Below are positions 34,368 to 47,060 of a DNA stretch of 64,000 nucleotides, piece after piece. The notes under the pieces are model-generated. The model ran no database searches and was not told where the DNA came from. It saw nothing but the letters and a program-made list of their open reading frames with translations. The position numbers and the translations under genes are program-made. The first letter of the stretch is position 1. The number at the start of each line of letters is the position of its first letter. Source of the stretch: Termitomyces sp. T153. Taxonomy: Eukaryota; Basidiomycota; Agaricomycetes; Agaricales; Lyophyllaceae. The stretch spans positions 1 through 64,000 of the forward strand of contig JACKQL020000001.1 of NCBI GenBank assembly GCA_018296165.2, given 5' to 3'.

Positions 34368-37300
34368 ATGTTCTTGAGGACTATGAATGAAAAAGTGACA
34401 TTAAAGAGCAAGACTTCCTGCAAGCCATTTAGAGTATGTCAACATTGTCATAGTGTCATCAGGCATGCTGAAATTACTAATACAGGTCATGATGAACCAA
34501 TTGATATTGATGTAGAAACAGGGATCAATAGCAACATGTGTCTGGCACTGGATCCACCAGTGGAAATGCAGTTTTTATCAAGTAATCCATCACCAGAAAT
34601 GCAGTTTTTAGCAGTGAATCCATCCTAGAGAGTGGCAGATCTGCTGTCCAATCAGTTGCTGCAGCAGGAGCAATGGCTTTTGTCAGTGGATTCTATGGAT
34701 CTGGGGTCAAATCCATCAAATGTCTCTATGCCTATCTCACATGCCAAAATTCTGGCTAGAATTCAGATACCAGAGGAGGAGTGACAGGAACTAGAGGACA
34801 ATGACACCATGGAAGGTGGAGAACTGCCATTGAAACAAGTACCAATGGAAGATGTTCCTTCACATGGACCACAAGAAATGGAGGAAAATCATACTGCTCA
34901 TGTTGATGGACTTTCTCCCTCTGCAGCCACTGCTGGTTTCAATTCACCATCTGCATATGGGTGCCATATTGAGAGAATTGATTGCTTTGGAAACCTAATC
35001 ACACACATTGTACACACAACTGGTGTGCACTACATCAGTGTTGTTGCATGCAAGTGTTCTGGCCAAGATGTCTGGGTTAAGGATGTTATTCACTCCCAGC
35101 TAATTCCCAGCACATTTGACAGGACAAGGACATATTTTACAACAGCTGTTCTGGATGACCTTTATCTGACTAATTAGGAGTGCAAAGCCTCTGCTTATCA
35201 GTATTGGCAGAAACTTGCAAGGATTACTTCATCAATTGTTTCTTCAGGTGAAGTAGATAACCTCTATTATGAATTATGACAACTTTCCTGTTCATGGTGC
35301 TAGTTAAAAAAATTGAAATGGGCAAGTTTTAGACATGATGAGACATGATAACTGATGGCACCAGAGCACAGTGAACTCACAATACTCTGTCTCATTTGCC
35401 CTCAACCAGGAGTGAATATTCCATCAAACTGGAAAGAAGATCCAGTTTAGTGGAAGTTCAATCACTCATTGATGATGAATGGAAACTTCAAGGCAGATCA
35501 TGTCCATCATCATAATCCTGCTCAGGATGTATGGCATTCCAAAGGAGGTGGAATGATGCCCAGTAGGGATGAACTTGATGAATATCTTAAGTTTGCAAAG
35601 AATAGGCCAATGGTGAGTTTTTCCTCAGATTTCTAACATGTGCCATTATTGATTGACTATTAATGTTTGCATCCAAATTGCCCCTATCCACCATCTGCTA
35701 TTAACATCCACTCTGGCTATTAACTTGATCCAAATGCCCCATCCAATATCTGCCATCTACTGTCTGCCCTCCACTCCAGCTGTCTGGTGGATCCATTGCC
35801 AGGGAGCTCCTTGCGAAAACACATTCAAGGCCATCAGAAAGGCACTTCTATTGAACAAATCATGTGGCATTACTAGAGTTGTTGCAACAGCATGCACCCA
35901 TCCCATCATGGCTGCTTTGCTCCCAACAGCATAACAAACTTAACCTGTAGTGAAGGCCAAGTGTATACAGACTTTTCCATCACATGTGTGCTGAAGACAA
36001 CCAACATGGATTCTATTAAGAATCCCTTGCTAGTATATGACATAGCATGCCAGTGGTGTGTCAAGTTTTTCAAACAATTAGCAGAGGCAGGGGAAGTTTC
36101 ACCAGATAATCTACTGGTTGACTATGCAATTGGCCTCCTTCATGTCCATGGCCACAAAGAAAATTGCTTTTTCCACTTTGCCCCATATTTAATTCCAGGA
36201 GTTGGCCACATTGCTGGGGAGATAATTGCAAGTCTTTGGCCTACTCTCAATGAAGTTTCACAGATGGCACAAACTGCTACTCTTGCACATTGGGCAGAAA
36301 AATCCTTGATAATCATATGTGTGACTCCAACTGGAGGAAGTTACTTGATATGGTTCCTTTCCTATGCCAAAAATACTTGACAGCCATTGAGATGAGTGAG
36401 GCTGCTGTTCATTATTTTGCTGAATGGTCCACAGGAATCTCAGCAGAACTGGTATCAAGCTGGGAGGCTGAGATCACCATTGCTGAAAGTCTGAGGGACC
36501 AAGAAAAAAAGGCAATAACATCCTTAAGGCTTGGACCATAGGCCTCTAAGCAGGACATGGTGGTAACTTGGCAGACACTGGATCAGAAGCTGGAGGCCAG
36601 ATGCCAGATACTGATACATTTTGGATCCAACTTGCACTTGACATTGAAGAATGGCAGTGAGTCAAACCCAGATAGTTTCACTACCATTAAGGACTAAGTA
36701 TTATATTACAATTGCATTACAAGACCAAGTCTGTCAGATGAGTCAGCAGGCATGGAAGGATGAGCAACAAAAGGTTGAAGCAGACAGAGAATTGTTAAAG
36801 GTTCAACTGAATGTCCTGGCTGCTTCCCAAGCCAAGCATGGTTATTCTTCCAATTTACAAAGAACTACACCACTCAAGGTGGATGAGATTCCTGGTGCAT
36901 TTGATGAAGAAACATCAGAAGACAATGAAACATTGCTGGATTCAGCAGCAAACCTGCTGACCAGACTAAATCCACTGTTGGAACTGGATTCTGCTGCACA
37001 AAAAGGCTTTGAAATATCCTTGCCATCAAGAATTGCTGGAAATTGCTCAGAATTGTCCAGTATTGAAAGGCAATTTTCTTTGCTTCAAATTAAAAGGCAT
37101 ATTCAAGCACTCCAAGAGCTCATTGCCAAAAAATCTTTCATATATTCTCATGTTGTCCAGGTTGCTTCAAGCAAAAGTGTCAAACCCAAGCCAGGGTGTC
37201 AATTGACAAACTTCAGGCAGCCATTTCCATCAAAGCCAGGGCAGGGCCTATGAAAAATGATGCAGTGCTCTTAAGTGGATCTTGCAGCAAGCACAGCTAT

Positions 37301-37827
37301 ATGTGATCCAAATATTCCTGGATCATCAAGAATAAAGGTCTTTTGGATATGGCAAGCTAATCTAAATATGGAAGATGACCCTGAAACTCTCTGTAAATGT
37401 AAGTTGCCTTCCCCTTAGATATCTGTCATATCATTCTCAATCTGCCTGCTAATTCTGTTCATTCACCATATCCATTCATATGTTATCAATGCATTGGCCC
37501 ACTTTCCTCTTCAATTTGCTGGTATCAAATTCATAACCAATCTCACCAGTCCACTGGGTGCACTACCTCTGTACAAGAGCACAACAAAACAGATGAGCAG
37601 AAGAATGTCAGCTTGTTACCAGTGAAATGGAATGGACTGTTTGCTATTTTCTTAAGCAGGCAGAAATCCAGTCCCAGAGGGGCATGCCAGCCAAGAAAAA
37701 AGGCCTCCAAGCCTATGCTGACAAAAAGGTGGCTATGTGGCATGAACTGAGTTCTTTAGCAACTCATAAGTTTAAAAGGGTATACAATGATTTTACACCT
37801 CCTCAAAGGGCAACAACACCTTTGTAA
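34368..37827 (+). pseudogene. KDZ (Kyakuja-Dileera-Zisupton) transposase with CxC2-like region
   Basis: Segments in order: a Cys/His-containing N-terminus; a CxC2-like region (34920-35270: VACKCSGQD, SQLIPSTFDRTRTYFTTAVLDDL, KASAYQYWQKL); CPQPGVNIPSNWKEDP and GNFKADHVHHHNP (35395-35500); the catalytic-type core with VYDIACQWCVKFF, HGHKENCFFHFAPY and AGEIIASLWPTLN (35990-36270); DSNWRKLL (36310); a C-terminal SSIERQFSLLQIKRHI segment (about 37055) and a last segment EMEWTVCYFLKQA...YADKKVAMWHEL (37626-37760). These follow KDZ transposases of mushrooms. Stops and frame changes between blocks mean introns plus decay; the gene is probably dead. KDZ enzymes move DNA transposons by cut-and-paste. 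Confidence 0.82.
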
Positions 37828-37892
37828 TGGAGAGTGCAATAGGATGAACAAATGGCTGATTATGCTATATATACCAGATTCATCATGCACAT

Positions 37893-38756
37893 TGTAGTAC
37901 TGGGTTAGAGTAATACTGATAGTTCTGGGGCTTTCTTGAAGACTTAGGCAGTCTACTCCAATTCCACACTGATGTCTTGATGAATGCTTGAAGTTGAAGG
38001 GGTTTACTTCCAAAATATTTCTATTCTGAATGCAGAGGGGTCTCAACAAACTCCAGCCTAAGTGATTCACTCCCTGGGAACCACCAAGCCTTTGCCTATT
38101 AATTGCCTGTCCATTTGCTACTCTACTTGGGCTATTTATACCTCTTTCTACAGTGCACAGACCACCCTCTACATGTGACTTTTGGTTCCATACTTTCCAG
38201 CCCCTTATTCATAACTGTTATTCTAATTCCCCCTTTTGGCATGCCTGTTTCAGTGCCACAGGCCAGTTCCTGGTTCCATCATTCCTCCTTTGCATTCTTA
38301 GCTTCCATTTGCCCCATTTATCTCTCCCATTCAGGTTCTTCCATTCATCTTCCTTTCCCTTTCCTTCATTCCATTCATTTCATATTCTTCCATTCATCTT
38401 CCTTTCCCTTCCCTTCATTCCATTCATTTCATATTCTTTCCCCTTTTACCTCCTTTCAGTCAACATTCCAATCTGGTTATTCTTAGATCAGATCTAGATC
38501 TTGCCAGAATTGATGCCACTCAGGTGCTTTTGCCAGTCCCATGCTTCCCCTCCCATTACAGTGATTGGACTATTATTAAGTGTATAGTCTAGTATAGTCC
38601 TTGTCCTATCCTGTTCTGTCTTTCTTCTGGTGTGTTTAAGGGATAATGTTGCTGGGACTTGTTTTACCAGGAGGCTTACAGTTTTCAGCCTTAATAAATG
38701 TTTGTTTTGACTTCTGGTGTTTAATATGTTCCCAATGGTGTGACAACATCGTATCA
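37893..38756 (-). mobile_element. 3' LTR of Element IV
   Basis: On the plus strand it starts TGTAGTACTGGG and ends CATCGTATCA. A pyrimidine-rich plus-strand tract with two copies of CATTCATCTTCCTTTCCC-type units (about 38340-38420) lies in it. Confidence 0.95.
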
Positions 38757-38769
38757 TCTCCCCCCCACC
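38757..38769 (-). promoter_or_regulatory. Polypurine tract of Element IV
   Basis: On the minus strand GGTGGGGGGGAGA abuts the 3' LTR. Confidence 0.85.
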
Positions 38770-39017
38770 AAATAATGACTGTCCTCAGTCATCTACAGTT
38801 CCAGAATAGGCTAAGTTCCATATTTTTGACATAATTTCACAACATGTGTCCCTTTCTCTTTGCAATGTTTTTGAGGTTTCTCTTGCATGTTGTGGCTGTC
38901 ACCCTATCCCTCCAAAAGACATTTAATCCCTCCTCTCTGTCATTCACCTCCTCAATCCCTTAGTTCCTCATGTCTCCTCCTACTGGTCCCAAAAACCCTG
39001 TTTCTTCAGATCCTTAC

Positions 39018-42000
39018 TCAGTTGGATCCTGTGACTTGTGGAGTTTCTTCCTGCAAATGCACACCCTGAAGATAGAGATCCTCCTCAACATTTCCTTCAG
39101 TCCTTTCTTCCCTTAGCTCTTGTAGTTTAGATGGAGTGATATCAATCCATTCTTCTATACTGGTAGGCAGCATGATGTGTTGCCTAGCCTTGTAAGGAAT
39201 GACCCTAAATGCTGCCACCCTTTCTTGCCACACAGTACCATCCAACTCTGCCACTATGTAGTTGCCCCCTTTAGTTCTTGTGAGCACTACCATAGGTCCC
39301 CAATAGCGAGCAGACATCTTCCCACTCAATGACTTGGCTGCCACCATATTCCTAACCAATACTAAGTCTTTTGGCTTGAACTTGTACTCTTTAATAGAGG
39401 TTTCATTTTCTCTTGTGAAATTCTCTGCCCATTTCAACTTTTCCTTACTAACTCTGCTCCTCATCTCCTCCACATGCTGATAGTGCTTTGCCAATGCTTG
39501 AGCCCTGAGGCCAACTAGTTCTTCAGTAGACACTGGTCCTTCAGGCCAGTCCACTAACCAAGTTGCCTCCACTAAGTCCAATGGTAGAATAGGATGTGCT
39601 CCAGTTACTAAGAAAAAGGGGGAACACCCAAACCTCTTTCTAACTGTGATCCTGTCTGCCCACATTACATGCCAGAAGAACCAATACCACTTGGTCTTGT
39701 CTTCACAGGCTTTATACAAGGCTTGCCTCACATCCCAATGTGGTCTTTCTATCCTTCCATTAGCTCTAGAATTATAGGGAGCAATAGTTATGCCCTGTAT
39801 TCCATACTTCTTAGATAGCCAATGTACCACCTTTGTAAACTGCCCAGCATTGTCTGTCACAATGTTGCTTATACACCCCCATCTACAGATTACTTCTTCA
39901 AATAGCCACTGCCCAATCAACTTGTGGTTGTCCTTCCTCAAAGGTCTACCTTCCATCCATGAGGTTAAAGCACACCTCCCATGTACAATATATTTACACC
40001 CATTGGAACTTGGTGTCATATGCATGGTATCCAAGTGTATGGTTTCAAATATACTGGGAGTATAGGCTACCACAGGTTGCCTGTACACTGCCACCTTCTG
40101 ATGAACTTGGCAAGCATGACAAGTGTCTATGTACCACTTTACATCTGCTTCCATTTCTGGCCACCAAAACCTTTCCTCTAACAATGCTTTAGTTGCAAAG
40201 GTCCCTCTATGGCCTAGTGCATCATGGGCTGACTTCAACATGTACATCCTCCTGTCCTTCTCTATCACTAGCTTGTGCTTTCCTCCTTCTCCTCTTCTAT
40301 AGAGCCTTCCTTTAAGATCAAAGAAGAATTGTCTTGCCAACTTGAGAAACTGTCCTTCCTTCATCCCTAACACTTCTCTTTGTACTTTTCCAGGATGCCT
40401 AAGCCAGTCCTGTACTAGAGGCAAGAGACTGTCTAAGGCTTTCCCCTTCTCTGTTCTTCTTTCTTCTTGGTACTCTCCTATTGGAGAGGAAGAGGGTTCT
40501 TCTGGTAACAAGAGTGTAGACAAAGTTAGGACTGCCACTGAATTCAAGGTAGTTCCTGCTTTAGTACTCTTCTCTTGCAACCTTAAGCCTATCCCCTGCT
40601 CCCTGTCTCTACCCAACTTCACTTCTGCTTGCACATCTTCTGGAGATGTTGCTAGCAAGTAACCTCCTCTTGTGTCAATCTGGTCTATGAAGTCTTCCAA
40701 CTTGAGGGGCACATGTTCCTCCCAACCAGGTACTTTGTTAATCTCATCTGGATATTCAAAGATCATTGGTTTGGGATCATCCAATAGTGACTGATCTACA
40801 GGAGCATACTCTTCATCCCCTGGCTGCTTCTCTCTGCGAGATAAACCATCCATACTGAAAGTCTTCCCTGGTACATGCCTCAAGGTGAAGTGATACATAA
40901 GTACAGCTTCCACCCAGCGCATTATAGTGGCATTAGGCCCAATCCCTGGATTGCTTAGCATCCCTTTCAGGTACTTAGCATCACTCTCAACAATAAGCTT
41001 CCTGCACCCTAGTAACCAATAGCTGCTGACTTGTAAGGCTCTCATAAGCCCATACAACTCCCTCTTAGGTTGTGAAAACCTGGCCTCTCTTTCATTCAGA
41101 GTGATTGACCCTAGTCTAGCACAAGTCCTTATCTTGGGATTGCTACCATCCTCCTGGAAGATACCAAATCCAACAGCCATCCAAGAAGTGTCCACTGCCA
41201 AGATTACAGCACCTTCAGACTCATAGTCTATGGGTTTCAGGGCTGCACAACTTGCTAACCTCCTCTTCATTTCCTTCATAGCTTCCTTCTGTTCTTCCCC
41301 CCAAACAAAGGCCACATCTTCCTTAGTCAACCTATTAATAGGTTCTGAGATCTTGGCATAATCTTGGATGAACATCCTAAATGTGCCACAAGTCCCCAGA
41401 AACTTTCTAACCTCTGAGACATTATGACAGTCTCCCCAGCTCATGACTACTGCATACCTCTTTGTTTCTGGCTTGCGACCTTCATAGGAGCACAAGTGAC
41501 CTACTACAGTTATTTCATCTGCACATAGCACAGACTTAATCCCTGAAAAGGTTCCTCCAGCATACTTGATGCGCTGCACAATCCTATTCACATTGTTCAG
41601 ATGCTCCCATACAAAGCGCCTAATCCCCTTGTTTTCTGCAATGGTCTCATAACCTCCCCCTTCTAGCTCATACCTAGTCTCTGGTCCTCTTATTGGAACA
41701 TCATCAATGTAAGGCCAAGTGAGATGGGGTATTTCTTCCTGCAAGATATAGGTAACATCATCATGGAATATAGGGACTGAATTAGTCCATCCCATTGGTA
41801 ATGTAACCAATCTCAGAGCTCCATAGGGTGTCTGAAAGGTTGTATAATCTCTGGACTTGGGGTCCAAAGTTCTTTCATCATATCCAACATAGAGATCACA
41901 CATGCCTCCACATGCTCTTCCAGCAAAGTGGTTGGCTAGCTCTTCTGTAGCAGGAGGTACTCCAGAATGTGCTATTGTGACCTTGTTTAGAGGTTCCAGA

Positions 42001-42793
42001 CTATGCACAATCCTTAGACTTTTCCCATCCTTCTTCAGAACTGCAAACCATTGTGATCTATATGAGGAATTTGACCTCTCATAAACCCCTGCTTCCAACT
42101 TCCTCTTAATCTCCTTACACAGATCATTGTACTTTCCAGGAGGAATGGGTCTGTTCTTCAACACCCATGGCTGGTGAGGTACTACCGGCATCACCACTGG
42201 TGGAAAGTATTCCTCTTTGAACTTCCCCTTCTGACTATCATTCCATGCAAAAGCTTCATTTTGCTGCATCATCAAGTGGTGCAGTAACTTTCTTTCTTCT
42301 GGCCATAGAAACTCCCCTTCATGTGCTTTGTCTATAATCTGTTTGCACTCCTCTGTGTACCTCCCAGTAGGTCTGAATTCAGGTGGATTTGGATTCAAAG
42401 GTGGCATATCCTTTAAAGGGTCCCCAATGATATTCCTCTCTATCCTGAACTCTTCTGGTGTAGTACCTAGGACTGGCCTAACTTTCTTGGCTACAGGCTT
42501 ATACTTCCCAAACACTTGTACTGTTTCTTCCTGGCTTTTCTCCCCCCCACTCTTGAATTCTTCAGGTAGGTATCCTAGCTCCCCATTCAGATAAGCTCCT
42601 AATAACTGCCCTGTCCTTTCTCCTGCTACTCCAGTGGCATGGTAAGCATACAAGAATGCATCCTTGAGTTCTTGCTGCTCAAAGCTCTTCTCCTTAACAC
42701 AGTACCCCTTAATCCAGAAACCCTCCTCTTCACTGCCCTCTATCATTACTGCAGCCTCTCCTTGGTCAGGGATCAATTCCTCAAGGCTGACAC
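39018..42793 (-). CDS. pol: Pol of Element IV: reverse transcriptase, RNase H, integrase
   Basis: This is an open frame of about 1250 codons entered by a -1 shift from protease; there is no good ATG at its start. Counted from codon TTG 42776: RT about residues 205-430 with YIDD at 356-359; RNase H about 520-650 (D529, E573, D599, D643); integrase HHCC (H851, H856, C886, C889) and DDE core (D916, D975, E1010, with the usual D35E spacing). It ends with a basic C-terminal domain (YWGPMVVLTRTKGGNYIVAEL) and no chromodomain. All key residues are intact, so the enzyme could be active. RT copies the RNA, RNase H removes it, and integrase inserts the DNA. Confidence 0.93.
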
Positions 42794-43788
42794 TTTTCCC
42801 AAGTCTTCATTTTTGTCAGGAGGTTTCTTCCCTCTCTCAAAGGTGGGTAGTGCAGTTCTCTTCCCAGTATTAGGGTCCCTGATGGTGATAATTGCACTCC
42901 CATCCTTCAAGTTCTGCACATTGCTCTCTGTTGCTGTGTCAAATGGCCTCCCCAGTAGTACTGTATAGGCAGGTTTCTCAAATATATGCACTTGCAAGTA
43001 TATTGTGAAACCTTCAGCAAACTTGAAGGGCACATTCTTAGCCATTCCCAAAGACTCATTGACTTGTTGATTGGCACTCTCCATGCGCAGTCTTATGTCA
43101 GGATCCCAAGTTAGGCCCAAACTTAGAGCTTTGTCCAAGGCCATGCACACAATCTGAGACCCACTATCCAATATGGCTTCCACCTTAGCCTGGTCATTCA
43201 CACTAGGGTACAGAGACCTTAACACCTGCAAGTCTCTAGCCACATAGACCATTTCAGGCCTATCCCCTGGTGGAAGCTGTTCCAAGAAGGTAGCAACACA
43301 GTCTTCATGAACCACTGATCCCTTTGGAATTCCTTCTTCTTCACCTTTTGAGATATGATAACTTGGCTGAGGCAAGTCATCTATATTGACTTGTGTCATC
43401 ACAGATTCCTCCTCACTATCCTGCACAAAGACCTTGGCTGCTGACCACTTGGTAGCACCTTCTTTCTTTCTCCAGGTCTTCTCCAAATCTTCCTGTATTG
43501 CTGGTACCTTCAACAGTTCCCTGGTAGAGACTGTTACTTCACTATCCAGTATTTTACTAACAATTTCTTCCTCCTTTCTTTGCCATATTCTGGGTTGATA
43601 CAAGTCTTTCTTCTCATTTTGAAATTTTATCACTCTGTCTCCATTAACAGCAGGCACCTGCTCAAATGGCAGACTTCCTTTTTCTATCTCTATGACCCCC
43701 CTTTGCCTTCTTAGATCACTCTCAGGTGGTAGTGGTGTCCTCAATTCAGGCTGGACCTTGCCATCTACCACCCTCCTTGAGTTCTCTA
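42773..43788 (-). CDS. Protease region of Element IV
   Basis: This frame is -1 relative to gag and would be reached by slippage at 43795-43789. From GTG 43771 it encodes 332 residues. The retropepsin motif ILDSGSQ has the catalytic Asp at residue 202, with a VLLGRPF block near residue 273. The long N-terminal part is unfamiliar. It stops at 42773, overlapping the pol frame, which is again -1. Confidence 0.82.
42794..42800 (-). promoter_or_regulatory. Candidate -1 frameshift site, protease to pol
   Basis: On the minus strand G GGA AAA sits in the protease frame, fitting the X XXY YYZ rule. Slipping back one base enters the pol frame, which is open from there on. Five bases later AGCC/TTG and CAA/GGCT segments can form a weak bulged stem. 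Confidence 0.65.
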
Positions 43789-43795
43789 AAAACCC
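43721..43795 (-). promoter_or_regulatory. Candidate -1 frameshift site with stem-loop, gag to protease
   Basis: On the minus strand G GGT TTT (43795-43789) is followed at once by the gag stop TAG. After a 7-base spacer, CTCA (43781-43778) and GGTGGTAG (43772-43765) can pair with CTACCACC (43732-43725) and TGAG (43724-43721), giving 8 plus 4 base pairs around a bulge, with a 32-base loop. Heptamer, frame and spacing all match retroviral -1 signals. Confidence 0.75.
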
Positions 43796-45064
43796 TCCTG
43801 TTTCTGCTGCTGGGTGCCCTTCTCATAAACCTGACTCCTAGTGGTTATTAGAATTGACACCAAGTTCTGCAATTCCTCTATCTTCTTCTCCAAGTCTTCT
43901 TTCTCTTTGGGGACTGCCTGCACATAAGTAGCTATACTTGGCATAGTTACTAAGGGTTCTTCTACCCAACCATAGAAGGCTGCAGCTTTTGGATCCATGA
44001 TTGTATTGACCCTTTCTTTAGGAGGCACATTAGGTGGACTCCTGGGAATGGGATCCCCAGAAGGTAACCTAGGCCTGCCTTCAAAAAGAATGAGCTTTCC
44101 CTCTTGGAGTTGAGTTTTGAGGTATCCACAATCATTGGTACGATGCCCTAGCTCCCAACAATGATAACAGTTTATCCCAGCAGCTGTATTGCTGTTGCCT
44201 TGGAACTGCATGGTCTGCAGAGTCTGTGCAGGTACCCCAATCCTATTCTGCAGTCCCCCTTGCACAGGAGTCTGACTTTTTGCCTTCCACTCATTGTTCA
44301 TGGTCTGCATAAATCCCCTCAAGCTACTCATCTCTTTTCCCAAAGCCATAACTCCATCCTGAAGGTTGGCTAACCTTCCCTCAGTCTCCAAATCAGCCTC
44401 CTGTTTAACCTTGATCATCCCTGGCCCTCTTTCTTTTATAGTTTCTTCACTCCTGAAGGAAGTTCCAGAGTCTACTAAAATAGCCACTATGTTTATGACT
44501 TCTTTCAGATCAAATCTGTCATCTTTGTGTCTCTTCCTGTTAACATCACTATAATGTCCATATTTCTGTAATGCTTGGGCCAAGATGAGCTCCCTGAATG
44601 CTGGAGTAAAGCATTTAGTGAATTTCTCCACCAGTGCTCCATTCCCCAATACTCCTGTCAACTTCTTGGCCTCTGCTCTGAACTTCCTGACAAGTGCATG
44701 AATTTCTTCTGTGTCATTCTGACTTAATCTGGCATACTCTTTGCAGATCTTGTCAAGCATGGCCACACTTCCTTCTTCAGATATTGCTTCTGGATAAGAA
44801 CTCTGCACTTCTTTGACAAAGGTCTCCCAGCTTGATCCATCACTAAAACTGTCCAATCCTCTCCATTCACTGTCTGTTTCTGCATCCACATACTCTGTTA
44901 CTCTTTCCTTTCTTTCTTCATCATCATTTATTCCTGCAGCCTTGAAGAGGCTTTCCATCTTCCTAATGAAGCGGCGGACTTCTGATGGCTGAGTATGAGT
45001 GAAGCGAGGTGCATCACGGCTTGTAGACAGTGGTAACTTTTTTTTTTGAAACTTCTGCTGGCAT
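43786..45064 (-). CDS. gag: Gag of Element IV, with a possible one-base insertion near its start
   Basis: The open frame from ATG 44958 has 390 residues with a helical capsid domain, a predicted coiled coil, and a zinc knuckle CYHCWELGHRTNDC (residues 264-277). The frame is open further upstream (PRFTHTQPSEVRRFIRK), so that ATG is probably internal. A better start, ATG 45064 (MPAEVSKKK), is joined to it only if a run of ten A residues (minus strand; 45038-45047) is read as nine. This could be a recent mutation, an assembly error, or slippage. Confidence 0.8.
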
Positions 45065-45385
45065 GTTGAATGTTTGATTTTGTAATGTTGATGTATTGTG
45101 ATTTTTAGTGGTCTTCTTTCTGCTGGCTCTTAAGATTTGTTCAGGGTCCCCAACACTAATTAGATTGAGTGCTTTAGTCTTGTTGCTGTGGGTTGTGGGC
45201 TTGTGAACTTGCTCTGTGGTGTTGACCCTTTGCTTTGGCACTGTTCTCTTCAGTCTTTCTGGGGTAGACCCTCTTGGTGCAAATGATATTTTGATTTTAG
45301 CTTGATGTGTGAACCCTGCTTGCTCGTCCACAAAGTCTTGAACTTGATAACAGTGCTTCTTCTTGTAAACTTTCTAAGCCAAAGC

Positions 45386-45403
45386 CCCTCGCGGTGGGCT
45401 CCA
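45386..45403 (-). promoter_or_regulatory. Candidate tRNA-type primer binding site of Element IV
   Basis: Two bases inside the 5' LTR the minus strand reads TGGAGCCCACCGCGAGGG, starting with TGG as tRNA-primed sites do. No complement was found in the LTR, so self-priming is unlikely. The tRNA was not identified. Confidence 0.55.
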
Positions 45404-45405
45404 GA

Positions 45406-46269
45406 TGTAGTACTGGGTTAGAGTAATACTGATAGTTCTGGGGCTTTCTTGAAGACTTAGGCAGTCTACTCCAATTCCACACTGATGTCTTGATGAATGC
45501 TTGAAGTTGAAGGGGTTTACTTCCAAAATATTTCTATTCTGAATGCAGAGGGGTCTCAACAAACTCCAGCCTAAGTGATTCACTCCCTGGGAACCACCGA
45601 GCCTTTGCCTATTAATTGCCTGTCCATTTGCTACTCTACTTGGGCTATTTATACCTCTTTCTACAGTGCACAGACCACCCTCTACATGTGACTTTTGGTT
45701 CCATACTTTTCAGCCCCTTATTCATAACTGTTATTCTAATTCCCCCTTTTGGCATGCCTGTTTCAGTGCCACAGGCCAGTTCCTGGTTCCATCATTCCTC
45801 CTTTGCATTCTTAGCTTCCATTTGCCCCATTTATCTCTCCCATTCAGGTTCTTCCATTCATCTTCCTTTCCCTTTCCTTCATTCCATTCATTTCATATTC
45901 TTCCATTCATCTTCCTTTCCCTTCCCTTCATTCCATTCATTTCATATTCTTTCCCCTTTTACCTCCTTTCAGTCAACATTCCAATCTGGTTATTCTTAGA
46001 TCAGATCTAGATCTTGCCAGAATTGATGCCACTCAGGTGCTTTTGCCAGTCCCATGCTTCCCCTCCCATTACAGTGATTGGACTATTATTAAGTGTATAG
46101 TCTAGTATAGTCCTTGTCCTATCCTGTTCTGTCTTTCTTCTGGTGTGTTTAAGGGATAATGTTGCTGGGACTTGTTTTACCAGGAGGCTTACAGTTTTCA
46201 GCCTTAATAAATGTTTGTTTTGACTTCTGGTGTTTAATATGTTCCCAATGGTGTGACAACATCGTATCA
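45406..46269 (-). mobile_element. 5' LTR of Element IV
   Basis: This has the same ends as the 3' LTR. TATAAATA on the minus strand at 45653-45646 is the likely promoter. Confidence 0.95.
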
Positions 46270-47060
46270 ACATCTCATCTGCCATGCCAAATTTGCTATG
46301 CACATCATATCTGCCATGCTGATCAAAACCACCCTTTCCATGGCAGATTTGCAACCTTACTACTTTGGGACAATGTCACGTGTAGTCTACATTGTTGATT
46401 CTGCTGCTATAAAAGTCCTACTTTCCCCAACTACTAGCTCATGACTGTGCTAGATCCTTATAGCTTTGCACTCTGACATGGCTTCTACTGCTGCTCTACA
46501 AACCCAAGCCTCAGTTGACCAATAGTTACTAGGTCTCCAAAACCTGATATTTTATATTAAATAATGGGTGCATACAGCACTTGCCATTTATAGCAACCTT
46601 GAGAAACACAAGAATTGTAGGTGGATGTTACAACACCTGGATAAAGAATTGGTAAGGTTTTTTGGATTGCAATGGAGTTTATCTGATATCTGGGCCAGAA
46701 CTATATTCTTCTATATCTGAGTATAGCAGCATTAAACAACATCAAATACAATGTTCCAGACCTCATCATGTGTCTAAGCCATTGGTACCCTCTAGCAGAC
46801 AGAGATGACATTCCTCAAGAAGCCCAGGAGTCCTTTCAGGCATGGACAGTTTCCATCCATCCAGGTCAAGTTGTACATTGGTATGGCTGTGATTAGTGGA
46901 ACTATATAGGTATTGAGACCTAGCTGATGAGACTGCCAAGGGTTGTCTCATCCATCAAAATACAACTCACAATGAAGAATTGTCAAGTCAAAGCAGTGTC
47001 CACTTGAAAGCCCTCTTGGCTTTAGACAGATTCTGATCAGCAGCTGGACTAAAATTTCCA

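Larger units (their letters stand above)
37893..46269 (-). mobile_element. Element IV: young, nearly intact Ty3/Gypsy element
   Basis: It has 864-bp LTRs (37893-38756 and 45406-46269) that differ at only two positions I could find (38086/45599 and about 38199/45712). A 4-bp duplication ACAT flanks it (37889-37892, 46270-46273), and the other KDZ arm carries the uninterrupted site (53302-53305). Gag, protease and RT-integrase lie in three successive frames. All catalytic motifs are present. It lacks a chromodomain. Confidence 0.95.

Noticed and set aside
38103..38497. Plus-strand Ser/Pro/Phe-rich frames in the Element IV LTR
   Set aside because: They appear identically in both LTRs and derive from pyrimidine-rich repeats; no sign of coding.
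45014..45331. Separate small gene upstream of Element IV gag
   Set aside because: Its end (MPAEVSKKK) joins gag through the A10 run, so it is better explained as 5' leader plus gag start.
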